Positions 33,665 to 45,300 of a stretch of DNA of 64,000 nucleotides are shown piece by piece. Under the pieces are notes generated by a model. It did no database searches. It was not told the DNA's origin and saw only the letters and a program-made list of their open reading frames with translations. The translations under genes and the position numbers were made by a program. The stretch's first letter is position 1; each line of letters opens with the position of its first letter. The stretch is from Triatoma infestans. Taxonomy: Eukaryota > Arthropoda > Insecta > Hemiptera > Reduviidae. Location: NCBI GenBank assembly GCA_011037195.1, contig JAAEAF010002754.1, forward strand, positions 62,001-126,000. Direction: 5' to 3'.

Positions 33665-33727
33665 ATTTTATAATAATAATAACAGTAAGAGAACTTGTGT
33701 GAATATTTCACACCAGATTTTTCTGTT
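33665..33727 (-). repeat. Family A terminal fragment
   Basis: On the minus strand it reads AAAATCTGGTGTGAAATATTC, then ACACAAGTTCTCTTACTG, the family A 5' end, reversed. Confidence 0.6.
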
Positions 33728-35173
33728 TTTCATATCATGTGCTCTGATCATAAGTAATTATTTCTTATAAATTTATGAAATTCTTCCGTGAAAGCAAACC
33801 AAATATGTAATAGTTATTTTTATAAATTATATCTATCATTTGATTTCATATTTATCTTTGATATAATTTCATATTATCAAGTTAACAAAAAAAATTATTA
33901 TGACATCATTCTATTATTATTTAAATTAATCATAGAATAGTTGGTCATTTGTGTGAAATTATCTGCTTTCACAAAACTCTCTGCTTAACGTATAACTTAT
34001 GCTAAAAATTTTTAGCATTTTTGCCATTTCTTCTTTCTTGTAGCTATTTCTTAATTTTTTTTTTTGTGATCTTATTAAAAAAAGATAATATCTGGTTGAA
34101 GAAACACAATTTTTACGTTCGTTAAGAACTACTAATAATACAAGATATGATTTAGATATGTGGTTGAATCAACATTTTCATGACTAGCTTGCCAACAGTC
34201 ATTTGGTGGTGTAGTGTAAGTTTTTGAGAATTGGACAGAGGAGAAAATACTTGTGTTGAATGAAATTAGACATACTGATCACTATTATATATTAACTGCG
34301 AATAATTAACTTTACGCTGCAATATGTTAGAGCGAGAGAAGGGTAGCGGGAGAAAAGACTGACAGATTGGCTGGCAAAGAGACGATGAGAGAATGAAGTT
34401 AACGTTGATTCAAATTGATCCTTGAGTTAGACTCTCTTTTCATAATAGACAAGCCGCTACTCTCTTTAACATCTCCTTCCAGTACCTCCTTAGTTTGCCC
34501 AAGCTTAAAGGAAGAAAACTCAGTAAACTTGAAGTGGAGGGTAATTAGTTCACTGATTCGATCCATTACAGTGGAATCTTTATAAATTAAACCGTGAATT
34601 TGACTGTCACATTGTTCAGGTTCGGCCGGAGATTTAGCCGGAGCTTCTGGACAAAGTTATTTGTGGAGCTCCAAAATATTTGCTAAATAGAATTTTTTTT
34701 AACGGAAAAATAGTGCATCTTTATTAATTATAATTTCCAAACATTAAATACATTAATCAGTTTTCTTGGAAAGATACGCATGTATTTGGGTAAACAAAAG
34801 GAACCCACGCCATCTTTTTTCCAGTACTTCATATTCCTGGAGATGTAAAGCTACTAAAAACTACACTGAAAGCAAAAGCTATGCACAGAACTGTAAAACC
34901 TATCAAATGCACTCAATAAATCGCATCTCTGTCAAACATACCCATACACCTAACCATACTCATGCAATACTACCATGAAAGCAACCTAGAAATTGTACCT
35001 ACAAAAGCCTCATTCATACTATAAGCTTTTAAGTTACAATCAGACCAACATTCACTCCGCCCACCCAACGAGCACAACAGACCCAACCTTGCATCGCACG
35101 CCCTACCGAACTTACTCCCATCACTACGACATACGGTGCCTTAGAGCCCGCTTCCGCAAACTCCTTGAAGCAC
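33728..35173. other. No recognisable feature
   Basis: AT-rich. Open frames at 34766-35178 have no recognisable domain. Confidence 0.4.
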
Positions 35174-35243
35174 CATAGGCTGCACCATTCTCCTTCCGCA
35201 TAGGCTGCACCATTCTCCTTCCGCATAGGCTGCACCATTCTCC
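35174..35243. repeat. 25-bp tandem repeat, about 2.8 copies
   Basis: CATAGGCTGCACCATTCTCC followed by TTCCG starts at 35174, 35199 and 35224, identical in the three units until the third diverges. Confidence 0.9.
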
Positions 35244-35394
35244 AGTAGCAGCGGGAGGACTGCATTCCCGAGGTCAATGTGAAAGCCCAATCCTTCGCCA
35301 CAGGTGTTGTCTTAGGTCCTCATACAAATCGCATACCTGGAGAATATGCTCCGCCCTAAAGAAACAAACTTTTCCATTAATAAAATAGCTTTTC

Positions 35395-35655
35395 GATTAA
35401 TGGATTTTGTCAAAAATCTTAGTCAGATGCGGTAATGATACCTGAGCGATAGAAGATCTGAAAGAGACCTGAACGTTCGCCTTAACATTTTTTTTTTCAT
35501 TTTTTCAAAACCACACATATACCGACTATTCGCTAAGAACATTTTTTTCCGGACTTAGGGGACCTAAAAATAAGAATTTCCGGTGAAAACTCATTTTCTA
35601 AAATTTGACTTGATTGCAATAGTTCCTCTTACAACAATAAGAGAAAGAAAAAATG
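35395..35655 (+). repeat. Family A fragment, 3' block
   Basis: Contains CAGATGCGGTAATGATACC, GGACTTAGGGGACC, TTTCCGGTGAAAACTCA and the end ACAATAAGAGAAAG, the family A 3' block in forward orientation. Confidence 0.65.
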
Positions 35656-35659
35656 AAGT

Positions 35660-36875
35660 AGCTCGAAAATTTAAATGAATGTTTGGAACTTTAATATTTT
35701 AGACCTCTACAACTGTTCAAAAAATACTTATAAGAAGTTTGGATTTCGGAGTGGTCACTCTACTATCCAGCAGGCGCATCGCGATGTAGATACCATCGCT
35801 ACCTCCCTTGAGCTGAAACAATACTGTGCTGGCTCTTTTTTGACATTTCTAAAGCCTGTGACTGCGTGTGGCACGAAGGTTTAGTGTGGAAGCTCAAGGG
35901 TCTCCTACCCTATACCTCCTACCTTGTCCTGAAATCCTTTCTAAGTGATCGATAATTCCAACTCATCCAGGGCTCATCTACCTCCTCCATCTATCCCATC
36001 CTAGCTGGAATGCCACAGGGCAGCATCCTGGCATCCATCTTATACATAATTTATATATTGCTGACATCCCCATACACTCCAACACTAGCCTATTCCCCTA
36101 TGCTGATGATACAGCAATCCTATCACCTCAACCGATCCCGTTGTTTCCAGGCGCTCCTTGCAAATCCATCTTCACTCACTGAATCCTGGTTAACGAAACG
36201 GAGAATAAAAATTAATCTTAATAAATCCCAACACATAGTTTTCACATTAAACAAAAAAGTACTCCCTCCCGTCTACTAGTTCAATATTCCTATTTCTCCT
36301 GCAGACCACGTTTGTTTTTCTTGAACTATACTTAGACAAGCGACTCACCTGGAATCCCCACACGATACTTAAACGAATCATCCTCAACCAACGCTTCAGA
36401 CTTATGGCTAAACTTCTTGATAAACGCTCTAAACTAACACTTCTGAACATAAGACAGCTTTACATCTCACTGCAGCTGCTCCAATTTGGACATACGGGCT
36501 AGAACTATACGGCACTGCTAAGCGTTCCAACCTCAATAGAGTTCAAACCCTTCAGTCAAAACTCCTCCGTCGCATTGTCGACTCCCCTTTTTACGTCACC
36601 AACCGCATCATCCACAACGACCTCGCAAAATCCCGATACAACAAATTCCACAGTCACCTAGTCCTCCATCCAAATCCCCTCTCCAAGCCCTCTCCCAGGT
36701 AATCGCCAAAGGCGGCTGAAGCGCCGTTGGCCCCAAGACCTCCTGGATAAGTAATGTCAGTTATCACTGGATTATAACTGACATTGCATGATACAGTATT
36801 TCTTATATCATATTTACTCGATGCATTTACATATACCATGCAGTTGTAAATATTCAATAAATAAATAGAAAAAAA
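35660..36875 (+). pseudogene. Jockey-like LINE, heavily mutated
   Basis: Frames encode KKFGFRSGHSTIQQAH (RT start), PQGSILASILYIIYI (RT motif B) at 36010, a degraded YADD region, then LYLDKRLTWNPHT and LLDKRSKLTLLNIRQLY. Stops and frame changes occur throughout. The 3' end has an AATAAATAAA tail near 36860. A second relic of similar type lies at 56580. Confidence 0.8.
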
Positions 36876-36879
36876 AAGT

Positions 36880-37890
36880 ACTTATAAGAATGTGAACTAG
36901 GCATCTAACCCGTTTCTTTCTGCTGTTTAGATAAGTGTTTATTGTACAAGGAAAACTAATATGTATAATTTGCTTGTATAATTGATGAACAAATGTAAGC
37001 TAAAATAAATTTAAATTATATATGTATATATATATATATATCTATAAAATATATTAAATACAATATTATAACTGCAAGTATTTAATAACTGTAGACAATA
37101 TTTTGATAACAAAATTGTATTAAATGATTTTAATCACTGATTTTACTTTTTAGATTGCTGTTATTTATAGGTGTTATATCAAAGTTGTGCAGAATTCATC
37201 CTAAGTTATTATTGTATGTAAAGAAAATATTGTTAATATTTGTACATGTAAATCAATATAAATTAATTATTAATCTTCTTCTTTTTTTTCCCCCCCTTGC
37301 CAGAAAAAAAATCTGTCATTAAATCTGCATCACATTCTGTTACGGCATTTGTCAAATTTTAATTGGCATATTTTGTCCAGTTTGAAGCTTGTGCAACGCA
37401 TTATTTTGAGGAATCTTCTATTAGATTAGATCCAATGAAAAAGGTTCTAATTTCTAGGGAAGAAGCAAAATTAGTAAACATAGTTTTTTGGAGGCGAAAC
37501 TCTAAATCGATACCCCATAGTTTTGGAGGCTGAACCGATAGAACATAGTCGGGGAAGAGGTTAATCTAATATTTCATTTTGATTGTAATCAAGAGCGCCA
37601 ATTTCAGGGATCCAAGAACTCAAAAGATTGCCAAAAGTATATTTTGTGAGACCTGAAAACAAAAATAAAAAAGTACCTAAAGAGGAAGGGAGCCTTTAGA
37701 TAAAGGTCGTAGAACTTTAACCAAAATGGCAAATAAACAAAATTACCGTAGAAGCTAAGAGCGATGGATTGTTTCACAGAGGTCTGCGGGTAGAAGAATT
37801 CTGAACTATGCTAATATTACTAAATCCTGAGATCAATTGTGAATGTCACATAGAAGAATATCTGGAGAAGATACTTACTCTTACTCTCTG
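36880..37890. other. No recognisable feature; (TA)n at 37021
   Basis: A (TA)n run at about 37018-37042 and pyrimidine runs near 37285. No gene recognised. Confidence 0.4.
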
Positions 37891-37891
37891 G

Positions 37892-39175
37892 CCATCACAG
37901 CCCGCGAAGGGCCTGAGCCTCAGCCACTATATCTTTCCATCTTTCACGATCCCTCGCCGCCGTTCTCCAACTACGCAGGCCGACCGCCTCCAAGTCGTCC
38001 TTTACATCCCTCAGCCATCTCAGCCTTGGTCTGCCTCGGGGCCTTCTCCCGCCAGGATGCCCATATAATGCTATCTTTGGAACCCTTATATCCTCCATCC
38101 GGTGTATGTGTCCCAACCATCGCAGTCTACCAGCTTTTATGCAAGAAATATCAGACTCCCCAAACAGTTCAGCCACTTCTTGGTTCGTCCTGATCCTGAA
38201 GCCTTCCTCTGTCCACACAGGTCCAAATATTCTCCTTAATATCTTCCTCTCCCACCTATGTAACCTTTGCTCATCTGCACTTGTCAAAACCCACGTTTCT
38301 GAGCCATAGGTGACAACCGGCCTCAGCACTGTCTTATAAAGTCTTTTTTCGCTGCTCTTGACACATTTTTATTTCTAAACACCGCTTGAAGAGCCCACAG
38401 GCATCTATTTCCAGCAGCCATACGACCAGAAATATCTTCTATTACCTCGTTTTTTGAGGTTAACACTGCGCCCAAATATTTAAAATCTTTGACTCTTTCA
38501 AAGGTATATTCCCCCACCCTTAGGTTCCGCAATATCCTTCTCTTCTTGGTCTCAACCATATATTTGGTTTTCTGGCAGTTAACCTCCAGACCAAACTCTT
38601 TGGCCGCTTCCTCCATTTCCAAGAATGTCGCCTTTAGCTCTGCCTGTGATCTCGCCAATATAGCCACGTCATCAGCATAGGCTACTAACACTTGTACCAT
38701 TCTAGTGTACAAATTCCCGTCCCGACTGATGGATAAACTTCTCATAATCGCCTCTAAAACAATATTAAATAACGTTGGGGACATCGGGTCCCCTTGCCTG
38801 AGGCCCGAGTTGATCTCAAATTCCCTAGATGTTTTGCCTTGGACCATGGCTTTTCCACCACTTCCCCTCGAGCACATAGCTACCAGTCTGATTAGTTTCT
38901 CCGGAAAGCCAAGTTCTCTCATACACTTAAATAGACTTTCTCGATTCACTCGGTCATATGCCATTTTAAAATCAATGAAGAGATTATGCACCTCCACATA
39001 CTGCTCATAACATTTCTCAAAAATTGACCTAATAGTGAAAATATGGTCTATCGTAGACCTGGTCGGTCTAAAACCACATTGGTATTCTCCGGTAACTACT
39101 TCCGATTTCTCCATTAGTCATTTATTTAATTTAAGTATTGTGGTCAAAACTTTGTACGGGACACTTAAGAGAAGA
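37892..39175 (-). pseudogene. RTE-like LINE reverse transcriptase, nearly open
   Basis: Two long pieces on the minus strand: 39114-38323 (263 codons) and 38329-37895 (144 codons), in different frames that overlap by 7 bases. The first holds the RT with QCGFRPTRSTIDHIF, LFIDFKMAYDRVNR (motif A), SGLRQGDPMSPTLFN (motif B) and VLVAYADDVAILARS (catalytic). The second holds YGSETWVLT, WERKILRRIFGP, LRWLGHIHRM and the basic GRRPRGRPRLRW tail. A single frameshift near 38325 is the only lesion seen. The endonuclease is missing, so it is 5'-truncated. Clade is inferred from the tail motifs. Confidence 0.92.
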
Positions 39176-39199
39176 TCTGGAGAAGATAAAGAACATCTG

Positions 39200-39620
39200 G
39201 AGGAGATGCTTGCGGTAAAATAGTGTAGTGAACCACAGAAATGAAATGAAATAAAAGAACGAGTGAAACGTTCTGTGAACGATCGAATTGTGTTTGTAAC
39301 AAGTTAAAGTAATATGGGCACCTTGAGAGGATTGACAACATTGATGGCCCCAAGGGGTTTGAGTAATATACAGTTGGTGGAAGAAGCAGAAATGGTAACC
39401 TCCCGTAGGCAGTGGTGCTAAGTATAATTGAGGGAATGAAAGGTATAGGCTTGAAGGGAGGAATTAGGGACCCCAGCATGGAGGTAACCCCTAAAGAAGG
39501 GATTAAGCCTGTCAAAGGAAAAAGAATATTAAACCTTTCGCTGACTGGGGATAGAATAGTCCTGCTTCAAATACGTCGTAAGAGGCGCCGAAGAGGCGTC
39601 TTGTAAATCTCAAGATCTGG
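39200..39620. other. Retroelement-like 3' sequence with GTCGTAAGAGGCG
   Basis: CGTCGTAAGAGGCGCC at 39572 resembles a phrase seen near retroelement 3' ends; a variant (TGTCAAAAGAGGCGACT) occurs at 45797. The parent element is not identified. Confidence 0.35.
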
Positions 39621-39624
39621 ACAA

Positions 39625-39805
39625 TTCTTAGCGGTTAAACGCATCAAAACGCGTTCGTTGCAAAGATTCGGAAGATTACAAGCTAAAAGCTTCTTGTTTT
39701 CTTACTTTGAGGCCCTCAAATTGTATATTTCATTTGAAAACTCATTTTAGAAAATTGAACACGATCGCAATACTTTACCAGGAATGAGTGAAAGTAGAAA
39801 ATGGT
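39625..39805 (+). repeat. Family A fragment, 3' block
   Basis: Contains GAGGCCCTCAAA, GAAAACTCATTTTAGAAAAT and ACACGATCGCAATACTT, ending GAGTGAAAGTAG. Confidence 0.55.
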
Positions 39806-40305
39806 AAGACATGCATGGCAATCTTGAAGAGAATGTTGTAAGTTGTTAAGGTAAGATAGTAGAACATTAGATTAAGTTAAGCAAAATGATATTTCATTAA
39901 ATAGCAAATATTTTAATTAATAACTTCTAGTTTGCTCTAATGTAATTAATAAATTATAACAATTTTATCCAAACATTAAAATTTGTTTAATTGATAGGTG
40001 GCAACACTGTATTTGTAAATACCAGTCAGCTCAGAATTTCGGTTGACGGATTTTGATAGAGAACTGTGTGTTTGGAGAATGGTGGTGCATATTAGCTTGA
40101 TTAGATTAGATTAGCAAAGAGGTGGCATGAGCCTTATTCCACCGCGACCTACACTAGAAGGTCCATTGTGGATCCCTTAGTGGTTATACCTCTTTCAGCT
40201 TCGTCATTTTAAGCAACCTAGCAATGATGAAAGCCGCTGTGTCCATGAAGCTCATGACTTCGGGATTACTTACTCCCAACTGAAGAAACCTTATCCTCTT
40301 GAGGA
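39806..40305. other. No recognisable feature
   Basis: Nothing supportable seen. Confidence 0.35.
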
Positions 40306-40309
40306 TGGT

Positions 40310-40460
40310 GCATTTACACAGTTCATTTTCTGAAAACCACTTTTTTTGGACTCAGGGGACCTGAAAACGTTTATTTTTCGATGAAAACTCGATATAAAAA
40401 ATTTGACGAGATTACAATTGTTATACATCACACGAGGATTAAGACAAAGTAAAAAGCTAC
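40310..40460 (+). repeat. Family A fragment, 3' block
   Basis: Contains GAAAACCACTTTTTTTGGAC, CTCAGGGGACC and AACTCGATATAAAAAATTTG. It directly precedes a full copy. Confidence 0.65.
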
Positions 40461-40488
40461 TTTAAGAATTCGTTAAAAAAAACAAAAA

Positions 40489-41645
40489 AATCTGGTGTGA
40501 AACACTCAGACGACTTTCTCTTACTGTGAAATAGCAAATTTTCTTCACACTTACAATTCTTATTAGTGTTTAACACCGTCGGCAATTTTTAATGGAGAAA
40601 AATCATAAAAAACTTAAATATCTATTCAATTAAGTTGCACTTCCGGTCAATCGATTTTCTTCAAACTAGGAATTTTGGCAACTTATATAATGCTAACATA
40701 ACATTATTTAGTTGAGAGAGATGTATGTTACTTTGTTGAACTGAAATAGCACTTTAGAGGAAAACATAACTCTCCCCACTCTACACCAAAAATGCTTTTA
40801 AATGAATTTTCCCAGAGAAATGTTTCAAATAAAAGTTGTAGCTCTTTGTAAGTTAGTTAATATTTAAAGTTGGGGCGGGTGTTGGTGTAGTGGTTATAAG
40901 CATGGACTTATAAGTGGGAGGACCCCAGTTCGAGTCCAGCGTATAGCTGCTAAATTTTATATTTGTTTAAAAAATGTTAATAGTAAAGTAGGTGCTTCCG
41001 CCCCCGTCCACGACACAGTTGGACCTTAAGCCCGCCTGAAAAATAGGCATTACTTTAATATTTAAAGTTCAATGAAAATGCGTAACCCCTACCCTCAGCG
41101 AAAAATGCCCTCTCAAATGAATTTTCCCGGAGAAATGTTTCAAATAAAAGTTGTAGCTCTTTGTAAGCTAGTTAATATTTAAAGTTCAATGAAAATGCGT
41201 AACCCCTCCCCTCAGCGAAAAATGCCCTCTCAAATGAATTTTCCCGGAGAAATGTTTCAAATAAAAGTTGTAGTTCTTTGTATGGTATAATTGATATATT
41301 AAGTTCAAAGAAAATTGTTAGAGTGATTTTCGAGCAAATCACATAAAAACTCAAAAAAAAAAAAACTATTCAGTAAAGTGGCACTTCCGATTGATATATT
41401 TTGCCCAAAATCTTCGTATCTGATGCGGTGGTAGTACCTAAACGGGAACTTCCTGTTACTTTTGGTTTTTGAAATATTTTTTTTCACACACAGACACCAC
41501 ATACTTAAATAATAAATCCTTTTCTAAAAATCACTTTTTTTTTGGTCTCAGTGGACCTCAAAATATGTATTTCGATGTAAACTCAATTTCGAAAATCTGG
41601 CACGATCGCAATACTTCCTGTAACAGCAGTTAGAGAAAGTAATAT
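40489..41645 (+). repeat. Dispersed repeat family A, copy holding a SINE and extra sub-repeats
   Basis: Termini are ACTTTCTCTTACT at 40513-40525 and AGTTAGAGAAAGT at 41628-41640. The AAATAAAAGTTGTAG(C/T)TC phrase occurs three times. The last two units (from 41070 and 41187) are a 117-bp tandem duplication. A SINE is inserted at 40872-41054. The 3' block ends in the usual way. Confidence 0.8.
40872..41054 (+). mobile_element. tRNA-derived SINE, family 3, with 15-bp TSD
   Basis: TTAATATTTAAAGTT flanks it at 40857-40871 and 41055-41069. The head has an A box TGGTGTAGTGGTTA and a B box GTTCGAGTCC at normal tRNA spacing. The acceptor ends do not pair and there is no functional tRNA 3' end, so it is a SINE, not a tRNA gene. 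Length 183 bp, with a GC-rich 3' part. Confidence 0.9.
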
Positions 41646-42256
41646 GTGGTCTAATTTAAAATAGGAAAGATGGTTTCAAAATCTCTATTTCTGCAAATTA
41701 AAAAAAAAAAAAACATTATTATATATTTAGAATCCTCGAAAAAATTAAGCAAGGTTCTTGCGTATTTTTCAGGGGACAAGCATGTTAAAATTTTCATCCA
41801 TGATTATGAAGCTCATGATAACACAATTACAAAAATTTGGAACCAATTTATTAAATGAATTGTAGTTATAAGCGCATGCAATCACAAATTCTCTCAGAGA
41901 GAGAGAGAGAGAATGAAAGGGATTGAGTAAGATAATGAGACAGATGCAATGAGTGGGAGGTCCTAATTAATATATTTTTCGATCTCAGGGAATTGGGTTT
42001 TCAAAAATGAAAACTTAATAGAAAAAAATTTGTTATGAGATAAAAATATTCTCTTAAACAGCAGAAAGGGAAAATATAATGCTTACTTGAGAAATGTTCA
42101 TAAAAAGTGCTACAGATAGCACTACATTCGACCATCCCCGTTCTGTACTTCCCAGATAAGTTATCTTTCGACGTTAGCTATATAGTTCAACAACAGCCTC
42201 TGTTCAAGCATTATTATATTTGTATTTGAATATTTTACATATTTTGAATTCAAGAA
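41646..42256. other. Upstream region of the RCBTB-like gene
   Basis: A (GA)n run lies at about 41896-41912. No clear TATA box or start site was identified. The promoter of the gene starting at 42257 would be expected here, unless an untranslated exon lies further upstream. Confidence 0.35.
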
Positions 42257-42359
42257 ATGTGTGTACCCTATACTAGAGTTAAATTCGATAAGTGGAGGAT
42301 CTTATCACTTGTAGACAAAAATAATTGGCCAGATTTTGAATTGATACATACTATTTCAG
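42257..42359 (+). CDS. RCBTB-like exon 1
   Basis: Starts at ATG (MCVPYTRVKFDKW) and ends TCAG|GTAAGT in phase 1. The start is the only Met before the conserved KW motif, but an upstream untranslated exon is possible. Confidence 0.75.
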
Positions 42360-45300
42360 GTAAGTGTTATTTTTATTAAAATCACTGGTAAAGTATAGTA
42401 TTAAATTAATGCTGACAAGATAGATACGAAGATTACAGGGGATCATGATAACTTGATGGGCATCCTAGGCATACTTATGGTATTATCACATAACCGTACG
42501 ACTTAATTTGAATTGACTTGTTTATTCAGATATTTGCGATGCATCTATTAAGATCAACTCCCTTAAAATCTGTTCTAAAATTAATAGATAATGTATCTTT
42601 TTAGAACAGACACCAAAAACCTATCCCTCAGTCACAATCTCCTGGAATTTCCAAAACAACATACAGACTAAGACATGGTTTTCCCATCCGCTGTCCTAGC
42701 CCTTTATAAACCTTGACCCATTCAATGACCGTAAATCTTGGTGATGATATGTCATAGGTTATACTAGATTAATTACTACTAGAATTCTAACTAAAAAATT
42801 TTTGTAAGTACATTTCCTAAGTTATTTTCATACTGTACTCATATATGTCACACATATATTTTTTTATTAGTTGTGATTTATATTATTTAATAGTTGTGAT
42901 TTAGTTTAATATTGATCTGGCCTACGACAATAATTTAAAATAAATTTAATTGTACTCTATATATATCATACTCTGTACTTAGTTTATTTATATAGTTTAG
43001 TTTAAAAAAATTTGTATTCTGAAATTTAGTTTAAGTTCATATTTTCTGTTGGTTCTATTTTTTATTGATTTGTATTTCAACCTTTGTACAGACCCTGAAG
43101 AAGGCAATAAATTTACCGAAACGTCGGTAGAAATTTAAAAAAAGAGTTCTTTTGTATGACCGAACCTCAAAATCCATTTTCAACATTGATACAGCGGTTG
43201 TAACGAACACCAGAAACATATATATCCAATGTTCAGCAGCGGATAATCTGCCTCCTTTTCTAAATATTAATATCTTCGACTTCAGGAGATTGACTGTCAA
43301 ATTCCACTGTTCACAATAAGAGTTCAGAATATTGAAATTTCTCTGAAGATTTTAAAGGGCTATCGGCTAACAAAACCACATCATCAGTGTACATAAGTAT
43401 TTTTACCTTGGTACTTTCTACTAGGATTCAAACTAACATTGATGGAACATCATCCAAAAACAGGGAAAATAAGACTGGGCTCAGGATACACCCCTGCACC
43501 ACGGCCACCCCTGGACATATCTAAATATTTTGAAACATAATCCATATTTTATATTTATCAAAAAGTGCTTTTGTTGGGTTTTAATTTCATAAATTTATGT
43601 GCTATGTATAATTTTAACGTTAAATGCAAAAAGTTAATTGAAGCAAATATATTTTAGGTATTTTTAGTAATAATTTTAGCAATTATTCTCCAAGTTTCCA
43701 CTTTATTTCATTACAACGTTTCGGCCTTCTTCAGGCTGCAAATTTTCATAATTTTTTACTGTTATATTCAAACATGTATTAAATCAGTCATTTACATTTT
43801 ATAGTAGTTACCTCGTGGTGATGTCTTTCCTCAGAGACAAGTAAATGCTCGTGGTTTTTATGTTATCTTTGTGTATTTTGGTGGGGTAGCCACTATGTCA
43901 ATTCGAAGACACCCTTCGCCAGGAACAATTTTTTTATGCTATGAATTTTTTTTATATATTATTCTACTTTTACAATTTTGCTACTAAGTACATACTTATT
44001 GTTTGAATAAAAAATCGGTAATATTTAAGAATCCGTAGCATAAGAAAATTGCTCCTTGTGAAGGGTGTCTTCGAATTGACATGTGGCTATGCCAACACAT
44101 AAGTAATACATAATTATAAAATACAAAACAATGAGCACTTAGCTCTGAGAAAAGACACCATCCTAAGGTAACTACTATAAAATATGTAGGATTAATTTAA
44201 TACATGTTTAAATGTAAAAGTAAAAATTTACAGCCTGAAGGAGGCTGAAACGTTGTAATGAAATACTTGAAACGTGTTAATGAAGGCCGAAACGTTGTGG
44301 AAACTTGGAGAATAATGGCTAAAATTATTATTAAAAATACCTTATGAAATCAAATCTGTAAAATAGCAATGTATAATGTAAATATTTCTTCGAGTCTTGA
44401 AATATACAGTATAATTAACATCAATCGCTTAATGGGTGGTATTTAATGGTAGTTTGTGGACATTTTATAATCAAATTTTTATGGTTTTTAATAAATAAAT
44501 TATAGTATTATATAATCCTTATAATACAGTTACAGTAATATCTGTATACTTGAAATGAATTTACTTTAAAATATAAATCATTAAAATCCAAATTGTCTTA
44601 ATTAGTAACCATTTTACTTACCTAATAAAATTTTTGTTCAGATAATAAAATTTGATTACTGTTAATTTTATTTAACAGTTTCTGAAAATGACTAAGTAAT
44701 TAAGGTCAAAACATCAATTATGTAAAAAATTTGGAGGTTATAAATGAAATAGTCATCACTATTTAAAAGCCAAGTACAAAATAGAAGAGAAGTAGTAATA
44801 GTCTATAAATTTAAAAATTAATAATATTTCCTTTCTCTAGGGGACGCTGCTCTGTTGGTGAGACGTGGGAATCTATATTTCGTAGGAAAATGGGGAAAAT
44901 CCAAAACCAGAACACCACAAATAATAGAGAAATTGAATTTCGAACAAGTTCGCTGTAAGTATCACAAATAATTTTATCTTTGTTAAACACTTCTTTATCA
45001 TATTTTAATGAATGCACAAAGAAATTTTATTATTCAGGTATTGCATCGGGTATTGGACATGCAGTTATTGTAAGCAATAAAGGATTTGTAAGCACAATTG
45101 GGATAAATAATATTTCCGGACAATTAGGTGTAGAAAAAGATCGATATTCAAGCAGAGATATATTATGTGTGCATTTTCCAGTTGTTTCTGCAATAATTGT
45201 GGACGTTTGTTGTGGAGACGATTTTACATTAGCATTAGACAATGCTGGTTTGGTAAGTGTAAAACTGTATCTCTAATTCTTAATACTTGTTTTGTTAAAA

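Noticed and set aside
34766..35301. Open frames near the 25-bp tandem repeat
   Set aside because: One frame runs through the tandem repeat and none has a domain.
40872..40950. Possible tRNA gene (good A and B boxes)
   Set aside because: The acceptor arms do not pair and the sequence continues into a SINE body with a 15-bp target duplication.
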